Below, one piece after another: positions 11,701 to 19,322 of a stretch of 60,348 nt of DNA. Where the stretch lies: the NCBI RefSeq assembly GCF_009696275.1, contig NZ_VUMI01000035.1, positions 1 to 60,348 on the forward strand. The letters are read 5' to 3'. Both the position numbers and the translations under genes were made by a program. Source of the stretch: Eisenbergiella porci (GTDB lineage: Bacteria; Bacillota; Clostridia; Lachnospirales; Lachnospiraceae). The notes below the pieces were generated by a model. That model ran no database searches and was not told where the DNA came from. It was given only the letters and a program-made list of their open reading frames with translations. Each line of letters starts with the position of its first letter. Positions within the stretch are counted from its first letter, which is position 1.

Positions 11701-11962
11701 CCTGATCCAGCAGACAGAGGAAGCCAAGATTGAGGTCAAGCGTCCTTTCCCCCAGGAAGCGGAACTTGCCGAAAAGTCCGCACGATTGAATGCCCTGAAT
11801 GTGGCACTGAACATCGGCGGCAAAGATAAACCGAAAGACCGGGAGCGGCAGGCCCGTGACGGCAAGACTTCCATCAAGCGGCTCCTGCGTCGTATGGGTG
11901 TGGAGTCCGCTGCCAGTGCCGCCGCCCCGAAGAAAGACAAAGAATTGGAGGTGGCGATTTAA
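2762..11962 (+). CDS. Giant ICE methyltransferase-helicase fusion
   Basis: A 3066-residue cytoplasmic protein. Residues 1-110 resemble the ArdC-type single-strand-DNA-binding N-terminus ([32 protein letters not shown]). An N6-adenine methylase domain follows, with motif [13 protein letters not shown] near residue 1564 and motif IV NVPF near 1628. The last third is an SF2/SNF2-like helicase: Walker A HCVGAGKT near 2245, DEAH near 2407, ATGTPVSNS near 2457, and motif [12 protein letters not shown] near 2735. The methylase-plus-helicase layout recalls phage P1 DarB and other anti-restriction proteins, so protection or processing of transferred DNA is the likely role (inference). Residues about 287-407 are a charged low-complexity linker whose DNA also encodes tnpV in another frame. 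It has an AAAGGAGGT ribosome site, and its stop overlaps mobC (TAATG). Confidence 0.9.
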   Translation: MADRWFLYVSDLAQKTQQEVTRSPENWQKFLTTASRFYKSYDFDDQLLIYAQRPNATACAEIGVWNNKMHRWVNAGSNAIGLIRKGTGGKPYIQNVHDVADTHKVRGGKDPWLWQMNESYHAPIIKRLSEIFHISEGNDLGDSLMEAAARVVEENYGEYLRDLHYEVADSFLEELDDQNIEVIFRDTIRASVQYAVLTRCGFDASRYIDADDLRGITNFNNVGTLACLGTVTAEANCSILLEVGEVIRNIQLEQVKQAKKTLAKQQEVSYNENEQFNTLKCERSGRDEQIDIHQPERLSDSEPDDGQQAGGTGNPDPVRQSEGKIPDGTPERNLHGDASERNPVDAPDGDRQDSQRADRQPDQRTGSQRGRDGSPESIQSDGMGAENEQHPAESRGNRDGRPDLQLNTSETAGGEPAVLSSLELDGPFADTKATFTQLSLFPTVEEQIEQIAQSKAEAKAPAFSVGMVPEQAVDRILSAGTNEPAGALRIYARYQAGLSPNEMAAYLRQEYGTGGRGFHVNGTSYAVWFDENGLAINSGNSVRYDKESLRLSWTEVEQRTRNLVESGHYLSAERARQTRDNEISELAAKLWYLRQDFSDAAHEANLLPLVNEVYREKDGFPDATAKLAQLLNNPEERAVIHKELQTFCQVYDQNLGVLRFHFHRPHNIEKRLEQLMLPAREFPLSADFKEERPSFITEDEINAVLAPGGSYSDSKLATYVFFENHPDRKQRQDHLKESFGTGGGGSSIRDTWHDAKGMKIKRSYGKQYAETFLNWNQAERRISQMMESDRYLTSEDRARFPEYERHILSRNVDTFFYYIAKEQRPYQSDMFDGWKQVRKMLDDPAQMEKLLSLMRDGLQSMTPETRGYDACVKAYDRLSAYKDGTFSLLEKQTHTAQQTAPPKKTAEKQPKDAAKAALQKLVRNSKKPAKANEPEQLSFDFSGGTVQTAPEPHHYSRETGKTIYLDDGHPYQIERQTDYDVYLKDLERPWIGRVVSQKDYDAELEKDSRNHGLRLDAVPAADNVTEQAQQPAIPEPEKRTIRDIYHDFQPVILSQVLQNEAFVNALRNADEQNLKIEGDAAIKRAVLAVNVLELTKAYFDVPSFHTRLHQEVLAQAKEQVPLTPRQLYEQALPELTELVRQSEIYPFLRDRDTDVLDATEELAVKVDELLEEAKDGNQALYEAYIAQPDFREYLIEDILERTYQDVLTDSRTAPQRHEAEPDAPAWVTDTTQPEQPENEARAGAPEQAESPEPEPNLTPLTEEYLRLKAEHPGYVAGVRVDDLYLFYGKDAEAAAKALGTKVITREIPGLGETTVTGSDASWQYLGEKLRQHGNSALFAHPEGETYEVLTVLDVADYIPIGMQIADDGRTYTIDSVDYDFGSVSLRDDTFSQGTGFPIFRNEPVSYVRELVKEAQDQELADLAAQETPLSIQTELTPEQPQETKPQNFRITDPDLGVGGPKAKYQANVTAIRLLKQLEADGRSATPEEQETLSRYVGWGGIPQAFDSANDKWASEFAELKELLTPAEYDAARGSTLNAHYTAPVIIESIYQAVEQMGMEPKNVLEPAMGTGNFFGMLPESMQNADLYGVELDSITGRIAKQLYPQAHITVDGFERVNFADNRFDLAVGNVPFGNYQLADARYDKEHFFVHDYFFGKSLDKVRPGGIVAFVTSKGTLDKPNTAVREYLAQRADLLGAVRLPNNAFLKNAGTEVTSDIIFLQKRKSPPEQMSDWVQIGQTADGVPVNKYFEQHPEMVLGSMAWETGPYGQETTCKPFEGADLKEQLTQAISHLDTPDRTLITQAADQPEMEMPEVLDAPAEMRNFSYTEVGGKLFYKENDSLKPVEVPAATAERIRGMIGLRDITRNLIEAQLNGCSDEQISHLQGQLNTAYDQFIAKNGLLNSTGNKRAFEQDSSYCLLCSLEVLDEDGKLEHKADMFTKRTINQQKSVDHVDTPTEALAVSIGERAGIDLTFMAGLLDRPGQETQIAEELAGVIFKNPEKSFNDPLAGWETADQYLSGNVRKKLAAARDAAERDPAYAVNVTALEQSQPKDLSAAEIDVRIGATWIEPKYFTQFIYELLKTPGYLKGDTIAAHYSAATGEWNVSGKTRDSANNTLAYVTYGTKRKNAYAIIEDSLNLRDCRVYDTVQDADGTEKRVLNTKETMLAQQKQEMVREAFKSWIWKDPERREVLCQKYNEIFNSIKPREYDGSHIRFAGMSPEISLRPHQRNAVARMLYGGNSLLAHCVGAGKTFEIVAAAMEGRRLGLSRKNLVVVPNHLTEQWGADFLRLYPGANVLVATKKDFEPQNRKKFCSRIATGDYDAIVIGHSQFEKIPLSPERQKEFLREQIDQIIDGIEEAKRENGERYTIKQLEKSRKSLEAKLSKLNDQSRKDDVITFEELGVDKLFVDEAHGFKNLFLTTKMRNVAGIGQSEAQKSSDMFAKCRYLDDITGGRGVVFATGTPVSNSMVELYTMMRYLQYDLLKETGLDHFDSWAAAFGETVTALELAPEGGGFRAKTRFAKFFNLPELMAMWKESADIQTAEMLNLPVPHAENITVVTKPSEFQKELVAELGERAEDVRNRLVEPREDNMLKITSDGRKLALDQRLAFPELPDDPESKVNACVGNVLQVWRDTEPQKGAQLVFSDLSTPHGDGSFNVYDDIKQKLMAQGIPPEQIAFIHDAKTETQKAELFSKVRKGQVRVLLGSTSKMGAGTNVQTRLAALHHLDCPWRPADIEQREGRILRQGNMFESVKIFKYVTEGTFDAYNWGLIENKQKFIGQLMSGKNPSRSCEDVDEAALSYAEVKALASGDPRIMEKTELDGQVTKLKLLKANHENQRYSLEDKLIKFFPQAIKREQELIAALEADIKHLEAHTPPDKEHFSMTVMGKTYTERKEAGQAIINAFDSLKDLSDKVELGEYRGFPMTLWISDTGFSQKLQITLKNELSHSVEPGSDPSGNITRLDNALEAMKDNLEKYKASLENLIQQTEEAKIEVKRPFPQEAELAEKSARLNALNVALNIGGKDKPKDRERQARDGKTSIKRLLRRMGVESAASAAAPKKDKELEVAI
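3621..3980 (+). CDS. tnpV: TnpV, nested inside the helicase gene
   Basis: A 119-residue protein in the +1 frame relative to the helicase gene. The sequence [19 protein letters not shown], then [44 protein letters not shown] and [12 protein letters not shown] matches the transposon-encoded TnpV family of Clostridia elements from end to end. A canonical AAAGGAG (3606-3612) stands 8 nt before the ATG, so this is a translated gene and not a shadow frame. The function of TnpV is not established. The overlapping helicase residues are a Gly/Asp/Arg/Gln/Pro-rich linker, as expected when the nested frame carries the selected protein. Confidence 0.85.
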   Translation: MSKLTYTNRNGYLIPNLMMDSKPEEPETLTRFGRAREKYLMEHRKGTYTAMLLKGTLWTHLTEIDRTANEQIDSLTRELAASEGVTEALKASNQMEWVQRMNNIRQRAEEIVTADLIYS

Positions 11963-12300
11963 TGAACCCACGCAGCGGGCGCACCATACCCCTTTATTTC
12001 AAAGTATCGCCCGAAGAAAAAGCAATCATTGAGAAAAAAATGGAACAGCTTGGCACCCACAACCAGCGGGCATATCTCAGGAAAATGGCGGTGGACGGCT
12101 ATGTTGTCCGGGTAGATATGACGGATGTAAAAGAACTGGCCGCCCTGCTGCGCACCTGTTCCAACAACCTGAACCAGATCGCCAAACGTGTGAACAGCAC
12201 CAGTAATCTGTATGGCGAGGATATCGCAGACTTGAAAGCCCGCTATGGAGAGCTATGGGGAGCGTTCAGTTCCCTGCTCTCCAAGTTTGAGGATTTGTAA
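11962..12300 (+). CDS. mobC: MobC-like mobilisation accessory protein
   Basis: A 112-residue protein with the MobC/ribbon-helix-helix pattern: RTIPLYFKVSPEEKAIIEKKMEQLG, RAYLRKMAVDGYVV and a C-terminal LRTCSNNLNQIAKRVNST segment. MobC proteins bind oriT and help the relaxase nick it. The start overlaps the helicase stop by one base (TAATG), implying translational coupling. The relaxase it should serve is at 13654, separated by a membrane-protein gene and the AT-rich endonuclease gene. In simpler relatives mobC and the relaxase are close together. Confidence 0.85.
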   Translation: MNPRSGRTIPLYFKVSPEEKAIIEKKMEQLGTHNQRAYLRKMAVDGYVVRVDMTDVKELAALLRTCSNNLNQIAKRVNSTSNLYGEDIADLKARYGELWGAFSSLLSKFEDL

Positions 12301-12376
12301 CTTGTTCCACTTGACTTTATTGCTTTAAAGCAATATATTGAACTTGCGACAAGTATTATTCAAGGAGGTATCCGAT

Positions 12377-12661
12377 ATGCTGAAAATTTTGATAAAGCTG
12401 GCGCTGTTTCCCGTAACCCTGATCCTGACCCTGCTGGTGGCATTTGCCCAGTTCTTCTGCCTGTTTTCCGGTATGGTCTTGAATATCATTGCCGGAGCCG
12501 TCTTCCTGTTCGGTGTCCTGATGCTGTTCATCGGAGAGTGGCAGGGTTTCCTTGGTTTCAGTGTTCTGGCATGGGCAATCAGCCCTTACGGACTGCCGGG
12601 GGCGGCGGCTTGGCTGACCAATAAGGTAGACGATATAAACTGTATGCTGAAAGCAATTTAA
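12377..12661 (+). CDS. CD1845-family small membrane protein
   Basis: A 94-residue hydrophobic protein with about three membrane segments (LFPVTLILTLLVAFAQFFCL, MVLNIIAGAVFLFGVLMLFI and LGFSVLAWAISPYGLPGAAA). The LISPFGLP-type motif, here AISPYGLPGAAAWLTNKVDDIN, is typical of the CD1845 family found in Clostridia ICEs. I chose the ATG at 12377 because CAAGGAGG stands 8 nt upstream; an in-frame ATG at 12338 has no ribosome site. It sits between mobC and a terminator. Its function is unknown, and a role at the membrane in transfer is only a guess. Confidence 0.8.
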   Translation: MLKILIKLALFPVTLILTLLVAFAQFFCLFSGMVLNIIAGAVFLFGVLMLFIGEWQGFLGFSVLAWAISPYGLPGAAAWLTNKVDDINCMLKAI

Positions 12662-12677
12662 GAGTGTTTCCCACATC

Positions 12678-12713
12678 GGGCACGGCGGTCTAAAAAGGCT
12701 ACCGTGCCCTTTT
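12678..12713 (+). terminator. Terminator after the CD1845-family gene
   Basis: GGGCACGG (12678-12685) pairs with CCGTGCCC (12702-12709), followed by TTTT. It separates the mobC-CD1845 unit from the AT-rich endonuclease gene. Confidence 0.7.
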
Positions 12714-12818
12714 ATGACTGTACAAAAACGCAGATAATTAGTATAATTAAGTCAACGAGATACAATTTATAATGACTGCAATATGAAATCAACCCCACAT
12801 GCATAGAAGGTGAAAAAT

Positions 12819-13565
12819 ATGGAATTATGCTTAAGAAATGATTTGGTTATTCAATGTAATATCTGCGGAAAAGTACATGTAATTGATAAAGATTCTTTGG
12901 ATGTCAACACATATTCGTACGAAAGACAAATGGGCGCAGAAGTTGAATACGATTTCGATGGTGAATGCCAGTGCGATAATTGTAGAAACTGGTTAAGTTA
13001 TTCTGTCAGAGGATATGAATATCCAGTAGGATGTCTTAATTATGATTCTTACGAGTGCCGTGGCGGACAATTTGTACAACCTCCGACAGTGGAGGTCAGA
13101 TACTTTGAATTCGATTATGATGCGTATGAAGAAGATTATATCTATTCAGAAGTTTGTACTGCACGTTCCAATATTGAGAGAGTTTTAGATAATAATAAAA
13201 ATATATATAATTTAACCTCAAGAGAGTTTGAAGAATTAGTAGCGGAGGTGTTTAAAAAACAAGGTTTTAATGTGACAATTACTCCTGCAACACGAGACGG
13301 AGGCTGTGATATTATTGCAACTCATAGTGTCGGAGGTTTATCTTATATGATTTTGATAGAATGCAAAAAATATGGAAAGAAGCATAAGGTAGGTGTTGAA
13401 CTTGTGAGGAGTTTGTTAGGAGTGCAAACTGATCGAAAAGCAAATAAGGCTGTGCTGGTCACATCTTCAACATTTACACGAGATGCAAAAGAGTTTGCAG
13501 ATCGGCAAAATCAGTTGATTACTTTGATAGATATTAACGATTTGCTTCGAATGATGAGATGCTGA
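12819..13565 (+). CDS. Zinc-ribbon plus Mrr-like restriction endonuclease
   Basis: A 248-residue protein. The N-terminus has paired cysteines, CNICG near residue 12 and CQCDNC near residue 48, fitting a zinc ribbon. Residues about 130-245 form an Mrr_cat-type PD-(D/E)xK nuclease: FEELVAEVFKKQGFNV, the acidic residue in GGCDII, and the ECKKYGKK strand giving E-x-K, followed by VRSLLGV and an AVLVTSSTFT strand. Mrr enzymes cut modified or foreign DNA. The ATG at 12819 has AGAAGG 8 nt upstream; a GTG at 12810 overlaps that site. The gene is clearly more AT-rich than its neighbours, is bracketed by terminators, and interrupts the mobilisation genes. This suggests a separately acquired defence gene. 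The target is unknown. Confidence 0.8.
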   Translation: MELCLRNDLVIQCNICGKVHVIDKDSLDVNTYSYERQMGAEVEYDFDGECQCDNCRNWLSYSVRGYEYPVGCLNYDSYECRGGQFVQPPTVEVRYFEFDYDAYEEDYIYSEVCTARSNIERVLDNNKNIYNLTSREFEELVAEVFKKQGFNVTITPATRDGGCDIIATHSVGGLSYMILIECKKYGKKHKVGVELVRSLLGVQTDRKANKAVLVTSSTFTRDAKEFADRQNQLITLIDINDLLRMMRC

Positions 13566-13599
13566 TAACAAGTAACATCAAATTTAAAGATGTAAAATA

Positions 13600-13627
13600 A
13601 AGCGTAGGCTAATATGGCCTGCGCTTT
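13600..13627 (+). terminator. Terminator after the endonuclease gene
   Basis: AAGCGTAGGC pairs with GCCTGCGCTT (one T-G wobble) around a short AT loop, then TTTT. It closes the endonuclease unit just before the relaxase ribosome site. Confidence 0.65.
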
Positions 13628-13653
13628 TCAATTATACGGAAAGGAGCCGCCGT

Positions 13654-15066
13654 ATGGCAATCTCAAAAATCAAAACCCGTCATGCCAGCGAGGGACGCAG
13701 CATCGCTGCTGTGCTGAAAGACCGCCTTGACTACGACAAGAACCCAGAGAAAACAGACGGCGGCCTTCTTGTAACCGGCTACCAATGTGACCCGGAAACA
13801 GCATGGCAAGAATTTACCGTGTCCAAACAGATTTATACCGCCACCACTGGGCGCAGGCGTGCCCCTGATCAAGATGTGATTTCCTATCTGCTGATACAGT
13901 CCTTTGAGCCGGGAACCATTACACCAGAGAATGCCAACAAGCTGGGTTATAAGCTGGCGCTGGAGTTTACCGGTGGCCAACATCAATTCATTGTGGCCAC
14001 TCATATAGACCGGCACCACATCCATAATCACATCGAGTTTAACAGCACCACCTTGGACTGCTCCCACAAGTTTAATAACGTGCGGAACAGCTTTATTCCT
14101 TTGCGGAAAGCCAATGACCGGATATGTCAGGAATTTGGACTGAGCATTATCGAAGAACCCAAAGAAAAAGGCAAGCACTATGCGGAGTGGAAAGCTACAA
14201 AAATGGGAAAAAGCTGGAAAGCCCAACTCCGGCAGACCATTGACCGGGTATTGCCAAAGGTAAAGACATTCGATGAATTTCTGGACGCAATGCGACAGGA
14301 AGGATATGAGATCGTCCAGAGCAAGAAATTTCTGAAATTCCGTGCCCAGGGTCAGGAACGCTTTACCCGTTCCAAGACGCTGGGGGCTGATTATACACTG
14401 GAAGCTCTGTGTGATCGTATCAGAAAAACCCAGTTGCCCAAGAAAAAGAAGGTCAATCTTCAGAAAGATACCCGTATCAATTTGCTCATGGACATTCAGG
14501 CCCGCCTGCAGGGGCGTGGCCCCGGTCTGGAGCGGTGGATGAAGATACACAACCTGAAGGAAGCCGCCAAGACCCTAAACTATCTTACCGAGCATGGCAT
14601 TACAGAATACGATGTGCTGGCCGCCAGAGCGGAAGCTGCTGCGGCTGACTTTGATGCTGTTTCTACTTCCATCAAGCACATGGAGCATCGCATGGAACAG
14701 ATCGCCGCTCTAAAGACACACATCATCAACTATGCCAAGACAAGGGACACCTATGCAACCTATCGCAGAACAAAGGCCGCTGACAAACCAGCGTTCCGAA
14801 CTGCCCATGAAGCGGAGATCCTTTTGCACGAAGCCGCCAAACGAGCCTTTGATGCCCAGGGCGTAAAGAAATTGCCTACGGTCAAGATTTTACAAGCAGA
14901 GTACACAGAACTGCTGACAAAGAAAAAAGCCGCCTATGAAGATTACAAGCGGCTGCGCCAGGAGAACCAAGAGTTGCAGGCGGTCAAATCCAATGTAGAC
15001 AGCCTTCTGCAAATCCAGCAGGAGGAAAAGAAAGAACAGAAAAAAGAACAAGAGAAAAACCGTTAA
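13654..15066 (+). CDS. Relaxase/mobilisation nuclease (MobA-type)
   Basis: A 470-residue relaxase of the PF03432 type. The metal-binding histidine motif reads HIDRHHIHNHIEFN from residue 117. The N-terminus MAISKIKTRHASEGRSIAAVL and the GYQCDPETAWQEF segment are typical of Clostridia ICE relaxases. The C-terminal third is a coiled-coil-rich, Glu/Lys-heavy tail (EEKKEQKKEQEK). It nicks oriT through an active tyrosine and pilots the strand into the recipient. It has an AAAGGAG ribosome site, appears full length, and ends at a strong terminator. Confidence 0.92.
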   Translation: MAISKIKTRHASEGRSIAAVLKDRLDYDKNPEKTDGGLLVTGYQCDPETAWQEFTVSKQIYTATTGRRRAPDQDVISYLLIQSFEPGTITPENANKLGYKLALEFTGGQHQFIVATHIDRHHIHNHIEFNSTTLDCSHKFNNVRNSFIPLRKANDRICQEFGLSIIEEPKEKGKHYAEWKATKMGKSWKAQLRQTIDRVLPKVKTFDEFLDAMRQEGYEIVQSKKFLKFRAQGQERFTRSKTLGADYTLEALCDRIRKTQLPKKKKVNLQKDTRINLLMDIQARLQGRGPGLERWMKIHNLKEAAKTLNYLTEHGITEYDVLAARAEAAAADFDAVSTSIKHMEHRMEQIAALKTHIINYAKTRDTYATYRRTKAADKPAFRTAHEAEILLHEAAKRAFDAQGVKKLPTVKILQAEYTELLTKKKAAYEDYKRLRQENQELQAVKSNVDSLLQIQQEEKKEQKKEQEKNR

Positions 15067-15078
15067 GGCACAGAGAAA

Positions 15079-15117
15079 GCCGGAGGCTGTGGCGATTGCC
15101 CAGCTTCCGGCCTTTTG
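15079..15117. terminator. Terminator between relaxase and SDR genes
   Basis: GCCGGAGGCTG (15079-15089) pairs with CAGCTTCCGGC (15101-15111), then CTTTTGTT on the plus strand and TTTCTCT on the minus strand. It probably serves both convergent units. Confidence 0.7.
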
Positions 15118-15123
15118 TTATGC

Positions 15124-15831
15124 TCATTTTGAATACATACTTGAAGAAGATACACCACCGTCAACCGGGAACGCACCACCTGTAATATAGCATGCTTCAT
15201 CACTCACAAGAAATGCCACCATGTTTGCAATATCCTCTGGCTGTCCAATTCTTTTAATAGGGATACGATTTGCACATCGCTCAGCGGCGCCCTCATCCAA
15301 AAAACTCTTTTGCAGCAGAGGGGTATCTATCGGCCCTGGTAACACACAGTTTACTCTAACTCCGCAATCTGCGTACTGCTGTGCAAGGCATTTCGTAAAC
15401 ATGATTAGTCCTGCTTTTGTTGTGCAGTATAGCGGGGAGGTCAATTCTGGGACAAGGCCAAGACATGAAGCGATTATGACGATATTGCCTTTGCTTTCCT
15501 TGACCTTTTGAAAAGCATTTCTTGTTATTAAATAAGTTCCCTTAATATTAACATCCACCATTTTATCAATCTCATCATTTGTAGTATCTTCAAGATACTT
15601 TTCAAAATAGATACCAGCATTGTTCACTAAAATGTCTATTTTGGGTATTTGCGATATTGCTGCTTTGATCTGTTCATCATTCCGAATATCTACATGATAA
15701 AACGGAAAATCATCAGGTGGATTTTGAATGTCAAAAATGACTACTTCCATTCCCATCTGTTTTAATTTTTTTGAGATGGCAAGTCCCATTCCAGAACTGC
15801 CACCTGTTACAATAGCAATTTTTTTATCCAT
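15124..15831 (-). CDS. SDR-family NAD(P)-dependent oxidoreductase
   Basis: A 235-residue Rossmann enzyme of the classical short-chain dehydrogenase family. It has the TGGSSGMG nucleotide-binding motif near residue 9, the NNAG motif, the catalytic YCTTK (Y-x3-K) with a serine in the preceding IIASCLG strand, and a C-terminal GGAFPVDGG. The start is the ATG at 15831 because AAGGGAG lies 7 nt upstream; a TTG at 15837 is less likely. It follows asnS after 73 bp on the same strand with no intervening terminator that I can see, so the two genes probably share the T-box leader. The substrate is unknown, and nothing nearby identifies it. Confidence 0.85.
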   Translation of the reverse strand: MDKKIAIVTGGSSGMGLAISKKLKQMGMEVVIFDIQNPPDDFPFYHVDIRNDEQIKAAISQIPKIDILVNNAGIYFEKYLEDTTNDEIDKMVDVNIKGTYLITRNAFQKVKESKGNIVIIASCLGLVPELTSPLYCTTKAGLIMFTKCLAQQYADCGVRVNCVLPGPIDTPLLQKSFLDEGAAERCANRIPIKRIGQPEDIANMVAFLVSDEACYITGGAFPVDGGVSSSSMYSK

Positions 15832-15904
15832 AGTCAATCTCCCTTGAAAAATATACGCCAGTTACCGCAATGTCATCCTGAAAATTTCTACTGGCAGTTT
15901 CTTC

Positions 15905-17305
15905 CTAGTAGTCACAGCTTCCCGGCGTTCTGTGAAACGGAATCACGTCCCTGATGTTCTCCATGCCGGTCACATAAATCAACAGACGCTCGAAGCCCAT
16001 ACCGAATCCTGCATGGTCACAGCTACCGTATTTCCGCAGATTTAAATACCACCACATACTGTCTGCTGAAATACCAAGTTCATTCATTCTTGCCTTCAAA
16101 CGCTCATAGCGCACCTCTCTCTGACTGCCGCCCATGAGCTCTCCTGCGCCCGGCACAAGCAAATCTACTGCTGCCACAGTTTTGCCGTCCTCATTCTGAT
16201 ACATGTAGAAAGCCTTGATATCCTTGGGCCAATCATAGACAAACACAGGAGCCTTGAAATGTTTTTCAGTGAGATATTTCTCGTGCTCCTTAGCAATGTC
16301 TTCGCCATACTTGGGCTCAAACTCAAAATCCTCGCCAGACTCCCTCAGGATACGAATTGCTTCCTCATGGCGCACTCTGATAATCTTGGAATCAATTACT
16401 GCCTGCATGCGCTCTCTCAAGGATAATTTAGAAAAGCCCTCAAGAAATACCAGTTCATCGTCACATCTCTCCATTATATAACCCAAAATACTCTTTAAGA
16501 AATCTTCCTCTACATCCATCAGACGGTCCAAATCACAGAACGCCATCTCCGGCTCAATCATCCAGAACTCTGCCGCATGTGTCTTGGTGTTAGAATTTTC
16601 TGCGCGGAATGTGGGTCCAAAGGTATATACTTCACCAAAAGCCATAGCGAAAACTTCCGCCTCCAACTGACCAGTTACCGCCAGGGAAGTGGGCATACCA
16701 AAGAAATCCTCTTTGAAGGCTTCTTCGACGCTCATTTCAGTATTAGATTTCGTCCCACCTACATCAAGGGTTGTTACCGTAAAAGTATTTCCTGCTCCTT
16801 CCGCATCATTAGCGGTAATCAACGGAGTATGCACATACAGGAATCCTCTGTCTGTAAAGTAGCTGTGGATAGCCTGTGCTGCTACACTTCTGATACGGAA
16901 TACCGCCTGGAACAGTCGGGTTCTAGGACGTAGGTAAGCATTCTCACGCAAAAACTCAATGGAATGACGTTTGGGCTGCATGGGATAATCTTCCGGGCAA
17001 TCTCCCAACAAAGTTACCTCCGCCACATTCAGCTCAATCAATTCGTTCTGGAATCCCTGTCGCACGGTTCCAGTTGCCTCTATACAGGAACCATTGTGTA
17101 GACTCTTCAATGTACCATCCACATCTTTTTCTGTAGTGTACACCAACTGCAAAGACTTAAAACAGCTTCCATCGTACAATTCGATAAAGCCCATGTTCTT
17201 CTGTTTGCGGTGGTTACGAATCCACCCCCGGACAGTTACCTCCTGCCCCATCTGTGTTGCCTGCTCGGCGAACAATGTTTTGATTTTGATACTTGTCTTG
17301 CTCAT
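15905..17305 (-). CDS. asnS: Asparaginyl-tRNA synthetase
   Basis: A 466-residue full-length class IIb synthetase that charges tRNA-Asn. The N-terminal OB fold contains VRGWIRNHRKQKNMGFIEL. Motif 2 reads FRAENSNTKTHAAEFWMIEPE, and motif 3 GFGMGFERLLIYVTG. The protein ends in IPFHRTPGSCDY, as in bacterial AsnRS. The AsnRS-specific wording (TKTHAAEFWM) separates it from AspRS. It lies inside ICE cargo behind its own T-box leader with a candidate AAC specifier. A second asnS elsewhere in the chromosome is likely but not visible. As cargo it could give resistance to an AsnRS inhibitor or simply have been captured together with its regulation (inference). Confidence 0.95.
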   Translation of the reverse strand: MSKTSIKIKTLFAEQATQMGQEVTVRGWIRNHRKQKNMGFIELYDGSCFKSLQLVYTTEKDVDGTLKSLHNGSCIEATGTVRQGFQNELIELNVAEVTLLGDCPEDYPMQPKRHSIEFLRENAYLRPRTRLFQAVFRIRSVAAQAIHSYFTDRGFLYVHTPLITANDAEGAGNTFTVTTLDVGGTKSNTEMSVEEAFKEDFFGMPTSLAVTGQLEAEVFAMAFGEVYTFGPTFRAENSNTKTHAAEFWMIEPEMAFCDLDRLMDVEEDFLKSILGYIMERCDDELVFLEGFSKLSLRERMQAVIDSKIIRVRHEEAIRILRESGEDFEFEPKYGEDIAKEHEKYLTEKHFKAPVFVYDWPKDIKAFYMYQNEDGKTVAAVDLLVPGAGELMGGSQREVRYERLKARMNELGISADSMWWYLNLRKYGSCDHAGFGMGFERLLIYVTGMENIRDVIPFHRTPGSCDY

Positions 17306-17355
17306 GTTTCATCCTTCCTTTTGAAATATATTTTGCATGGGACAAAAATTTGAGC

Positions 17356-17702
17356 ACAAAAAAATCCGTCCCTGTTTCCAAGGACGGATTAAAAATCCGT
17401 GGTGCCACCTTAGTTCGCCTGTATCTCACAACATAGGCCTTGATAAGTACAGATACCTATGCGAACTCAAACAAAAAAGTACGGATAGCCATCGATACTC
17501 CTGCGCTGTAATGGGCGCTCCCATCATAGTCTCAGCACTGTCAAACAATGCAGTCGGTATGCAGCTCCGAGGCGTTATTCGATTCCTGTACGGGAACTTT
17601 GATTGCTCAAAATATCTTTCCTTGCATCCACTCTCAGCAAACGGGACTCTCTGTAACAATTCCGGATACCTACTGGTTCTCTTCATCGCTTTCTCTTATT
17701 GA
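17356..17702 (-). ncRNA. T-box riboswitch (Asn) upstream of asnS
   Basis: On the minus strand the leader contains the conserved T-box core AAGGTGGCACCACG (17411 down to 17398), which pairs with the NCCA end of uncharged tRNA. A strong terminator follows: AATCCGTCC/GGACGGATT (17390-17382 with 17371-17363), then seven or more Ts. Stem I carries the usual landmarks, an ACCAGTAGG segment near 17674 and GCTGAGAGTGGATGC near 17630. The specifier candidate is AAC at 17576-17574, in the context GAATAACGCC; it would read tRNA-Asn and so agrees with the gene. The leader should allow asnS-SDR transcription when asparagine is scarce. Confidence 0.92.
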
Positions 17703-17708
17703 TTTTGA

Positions 17709-17737
17709 AGTATAACATACTTCTTCTCCAAATACAA
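17709..17737 (-). promoter_or_regulatory. Promoter of the T-box-asnS-SDR operon
   Basis: On the minus strand, TTGTAT (17737-17732), a 17-bp spacer and TATACT (17714-17709). Transcription would start near 17702, at the 5' end of the T-box leader. Confidence 0.7.
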
Positions 17738-17941
17738 GCTCAAACCTGTTATCTTTTACATTTTACGGCTACCACACGCCTACGCCAACCAGTTGTCCTC
17801 ATGTTTCAATTAATCAACTGAAACGGGGCAGAAGTTTTAATATTTTGCCCCATTTCTTTTTCGTCAATATGCCATGCAATATCATGCTGATACTCGGTAA
17901 ATAAAGCCGACAAATGATTTTGCTTTTATGTTTCTTTCGTC

Positions 17942-18470
17942 ACGTCTTCCCAGTCGGACGGGTTCGGTATATCTTGCAATATCTTTCACACCAGCGATCT
18001 GTTTCCCAAAAAACTTTGGCGAAAATATACCCTTCAATGTATGGAGCGTTTAGAGAGCGAATCGAAGTTATCTGTGCATCTGGATAAGTAAGGAGAAAGG
18101 TATTTGCGCCATCATTTGCGCTTATATCTTGAACGAATTCGAGGTGTACGTTGTTGTGAGGAGCAAATTATAATAACCGCCGGCATTCAACAATCGTTAG
18201 ATTATATCTGCAAAATACTATGGAAAAATCAGCCCACTATCTTAATGGAAGAACCCGGATATAATAAAGCTGCTGCGATATTTATCAGTAACGATTTGAT
18301 TATTCAGACTGTGCCAGTAGATAAAAATGGCTTGATTGTTTCCAGGCTTCCAACAGTTCAAGGGATTGGTGCTGTATATTGTACTCCCTCACATCAATTT
18401 CCTACTGGAACCGTGCTTCCGATAGGCAGAAGATATGAGTTAACCTTAAATATCGACCACTTTATAAGTA
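17942..18470 (+). pseudogene. MocR/PdxR-type regulator remnant
   Basis: The frame reads ...DLFPKKLWRKYTLQCMERLE, then a TAA stop at 18092-18094, then LRHHLRLYLERIRGVRCCEEQIIITAGIQQ, ILMEEPGYNKAA and GAVYCTPSHQFPTGTVLP. This matches the aminotransferase-like domain of MocR regulators. The N-terminal winged-helix domain is missing, the in-frame stop breaks the middle, and homology ends near 18460 where a terminator and stem-loop cluster begin. The PLP lysine region is absent. It cannot encode a working regulator. The remnant probably marks an old recombination junction between asnS and the following element. Confidence 0.8.
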
Positions 18471-18479
18471 TTGAAAGAT

Positions 18480-18523
18480 CCGGTAGCAACATTTTGATGT
18501 ATTGCTACCGGTCTTTTCTTTTT
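18480..18523 (+). terminator. Perfect 10-bp terminator stem
   Basis: CCGGTAGCAA (18480-18489) pairs perfectly with TTGCTACCGG (18502-18511), followed by TCTTTTCTTTTTC. It directly follows the point where MocR homology stops. Confidence 0.7.
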
Positions 18524-18538
18524 CAAGCGCAGCGTAGC

Positions 18539-18652
18539 CACCACAAAACTTGTGGTGTTCGGCAGAGGTGTGTCAGCACTCTACTGGGGGGTTGGGGAAC
18601 TCCCCAACAAGCAGAAAGGGATAAACTTTCGCCAGCCAGCACGAAGGGCTGG
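18539..18652. other. Stem-loop cluster, possible oriT
   Basis: Three perfect inverted repeats lie in 114 bp: CACCACAA/TTGTGGTG (18539-18557, loop AAC), GTTGGGGA/TCCCCAAC (18591-18608, loop AC) and CCAGCC/GGCTGG (18632-18652). There is no credible reading frame. Transfer origins and single-strand initiation sites have this kind of layout. No intergenic space exists upstream of mobC for an oriT, so this is a candidate. The nick site cannot be identified from the sequence alone. Confidence 0.4.
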
Positions 18653-18760
18653 AGGGCAAAAGGATATCCCTTTCCATTGCTTGCAAAGATTATCCTGACT
18701 TCGGTTCTTTCCTTAGAAATTATGCTACTACTATATTTTTCATGGAATGAAATACTTTTG

Positions 18761-19147
18761 TTACTCTTGCAACAGTTTATTATCCCCATAAGGATTTATA
18801 TAATCAGGCGGACAGAGATTTGTTTCACTCCACAACATCATCTGATTTAAGATTGGAACAAAGCTCTGCCCCATTTCTGTCAAAGAATACTCTACTTTTG
18901 GCGGTATCTCTTTATAAATTTCACGGTGCAAAAAGCCATCCTGTTCCAATTCACGAAGCTGCTTTGTCAGCGAAGATTGAGTAATACCATCCAAACGACG
19001 CATTAACTCGTTGAATCTTTGGACTTTATAAAAAGCAATGTACCACAAAATCAATATTTTCCATTTTCCACCTAATACAGCTTGAAGGCTACTCATTGGT
19101 ACACATCTGGTCATCATATCAGGATTCATAAATTTATTTTCTGCCAT
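18761..19147 (-). CDS. HxlR-family transcriptional regulator
   Basis: A 128-residue winged-helix regulator. It has the HxlR hallmarks: VLGGKWKILILWYIAF, RFNELMRRLDGITQSSLTKQLRELEQDGFLHREIYKEIPPKVEYSLTEMGQSFVPIL. The ATG at 19147 is preceded by GGAGG; the upstream in-frame extension is hydrophobic and shares no family similarity. It is divergent from metK with 175 bp between them, so it is the obvious candidate regulator of metK and the radical SAM gene. HxlR proteins often respond to aldehydes, quinones or other reactive electrophiles. A partial second copy lies at 21662. Confidence 0.9.
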   Translation of the reverse strand: MAENKFMNPDMMTRCVPMSSLQAVLGGKWKILILWYIAFYKVQRFNELMRRLDGITQSSLTKQLRELEQDGFLHREIYKEIPPKVEYSLTEMGQSFVPILNQMMLWSETNLCPPDYINPYGDNKLLQE

Positions 19148-19251
19148 ATCGCTATACACCTCCATTAACAGTATAGCATATACAGAACAGAACTTCAATG
19201 TACACAATATTTTCACTATTAGTACAAAAAATGATACTACTACTAAAAAAA

Positions 19252-19280
19252 TTGCGTACTTGAAAAAATCATTGCATAAC
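19252..19280 (+). promoter_or_regulatory. Candidate metK promoter
   Basis: TTGCGT (19252-19257), a 17-bp spacer, then CATAAC (19275-19280). AGTAC words at 19221 and 19281, together with GTACT at 19256, surround it and could be HxlR contacts. The -10 matches the consensus at only four positions. Confidence 0.4.
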
Positions 19281-19322
19281 AGTACCATTAAAGCAAGCAA
19301 AAAGAAAAGGAGTTGATCGCTT

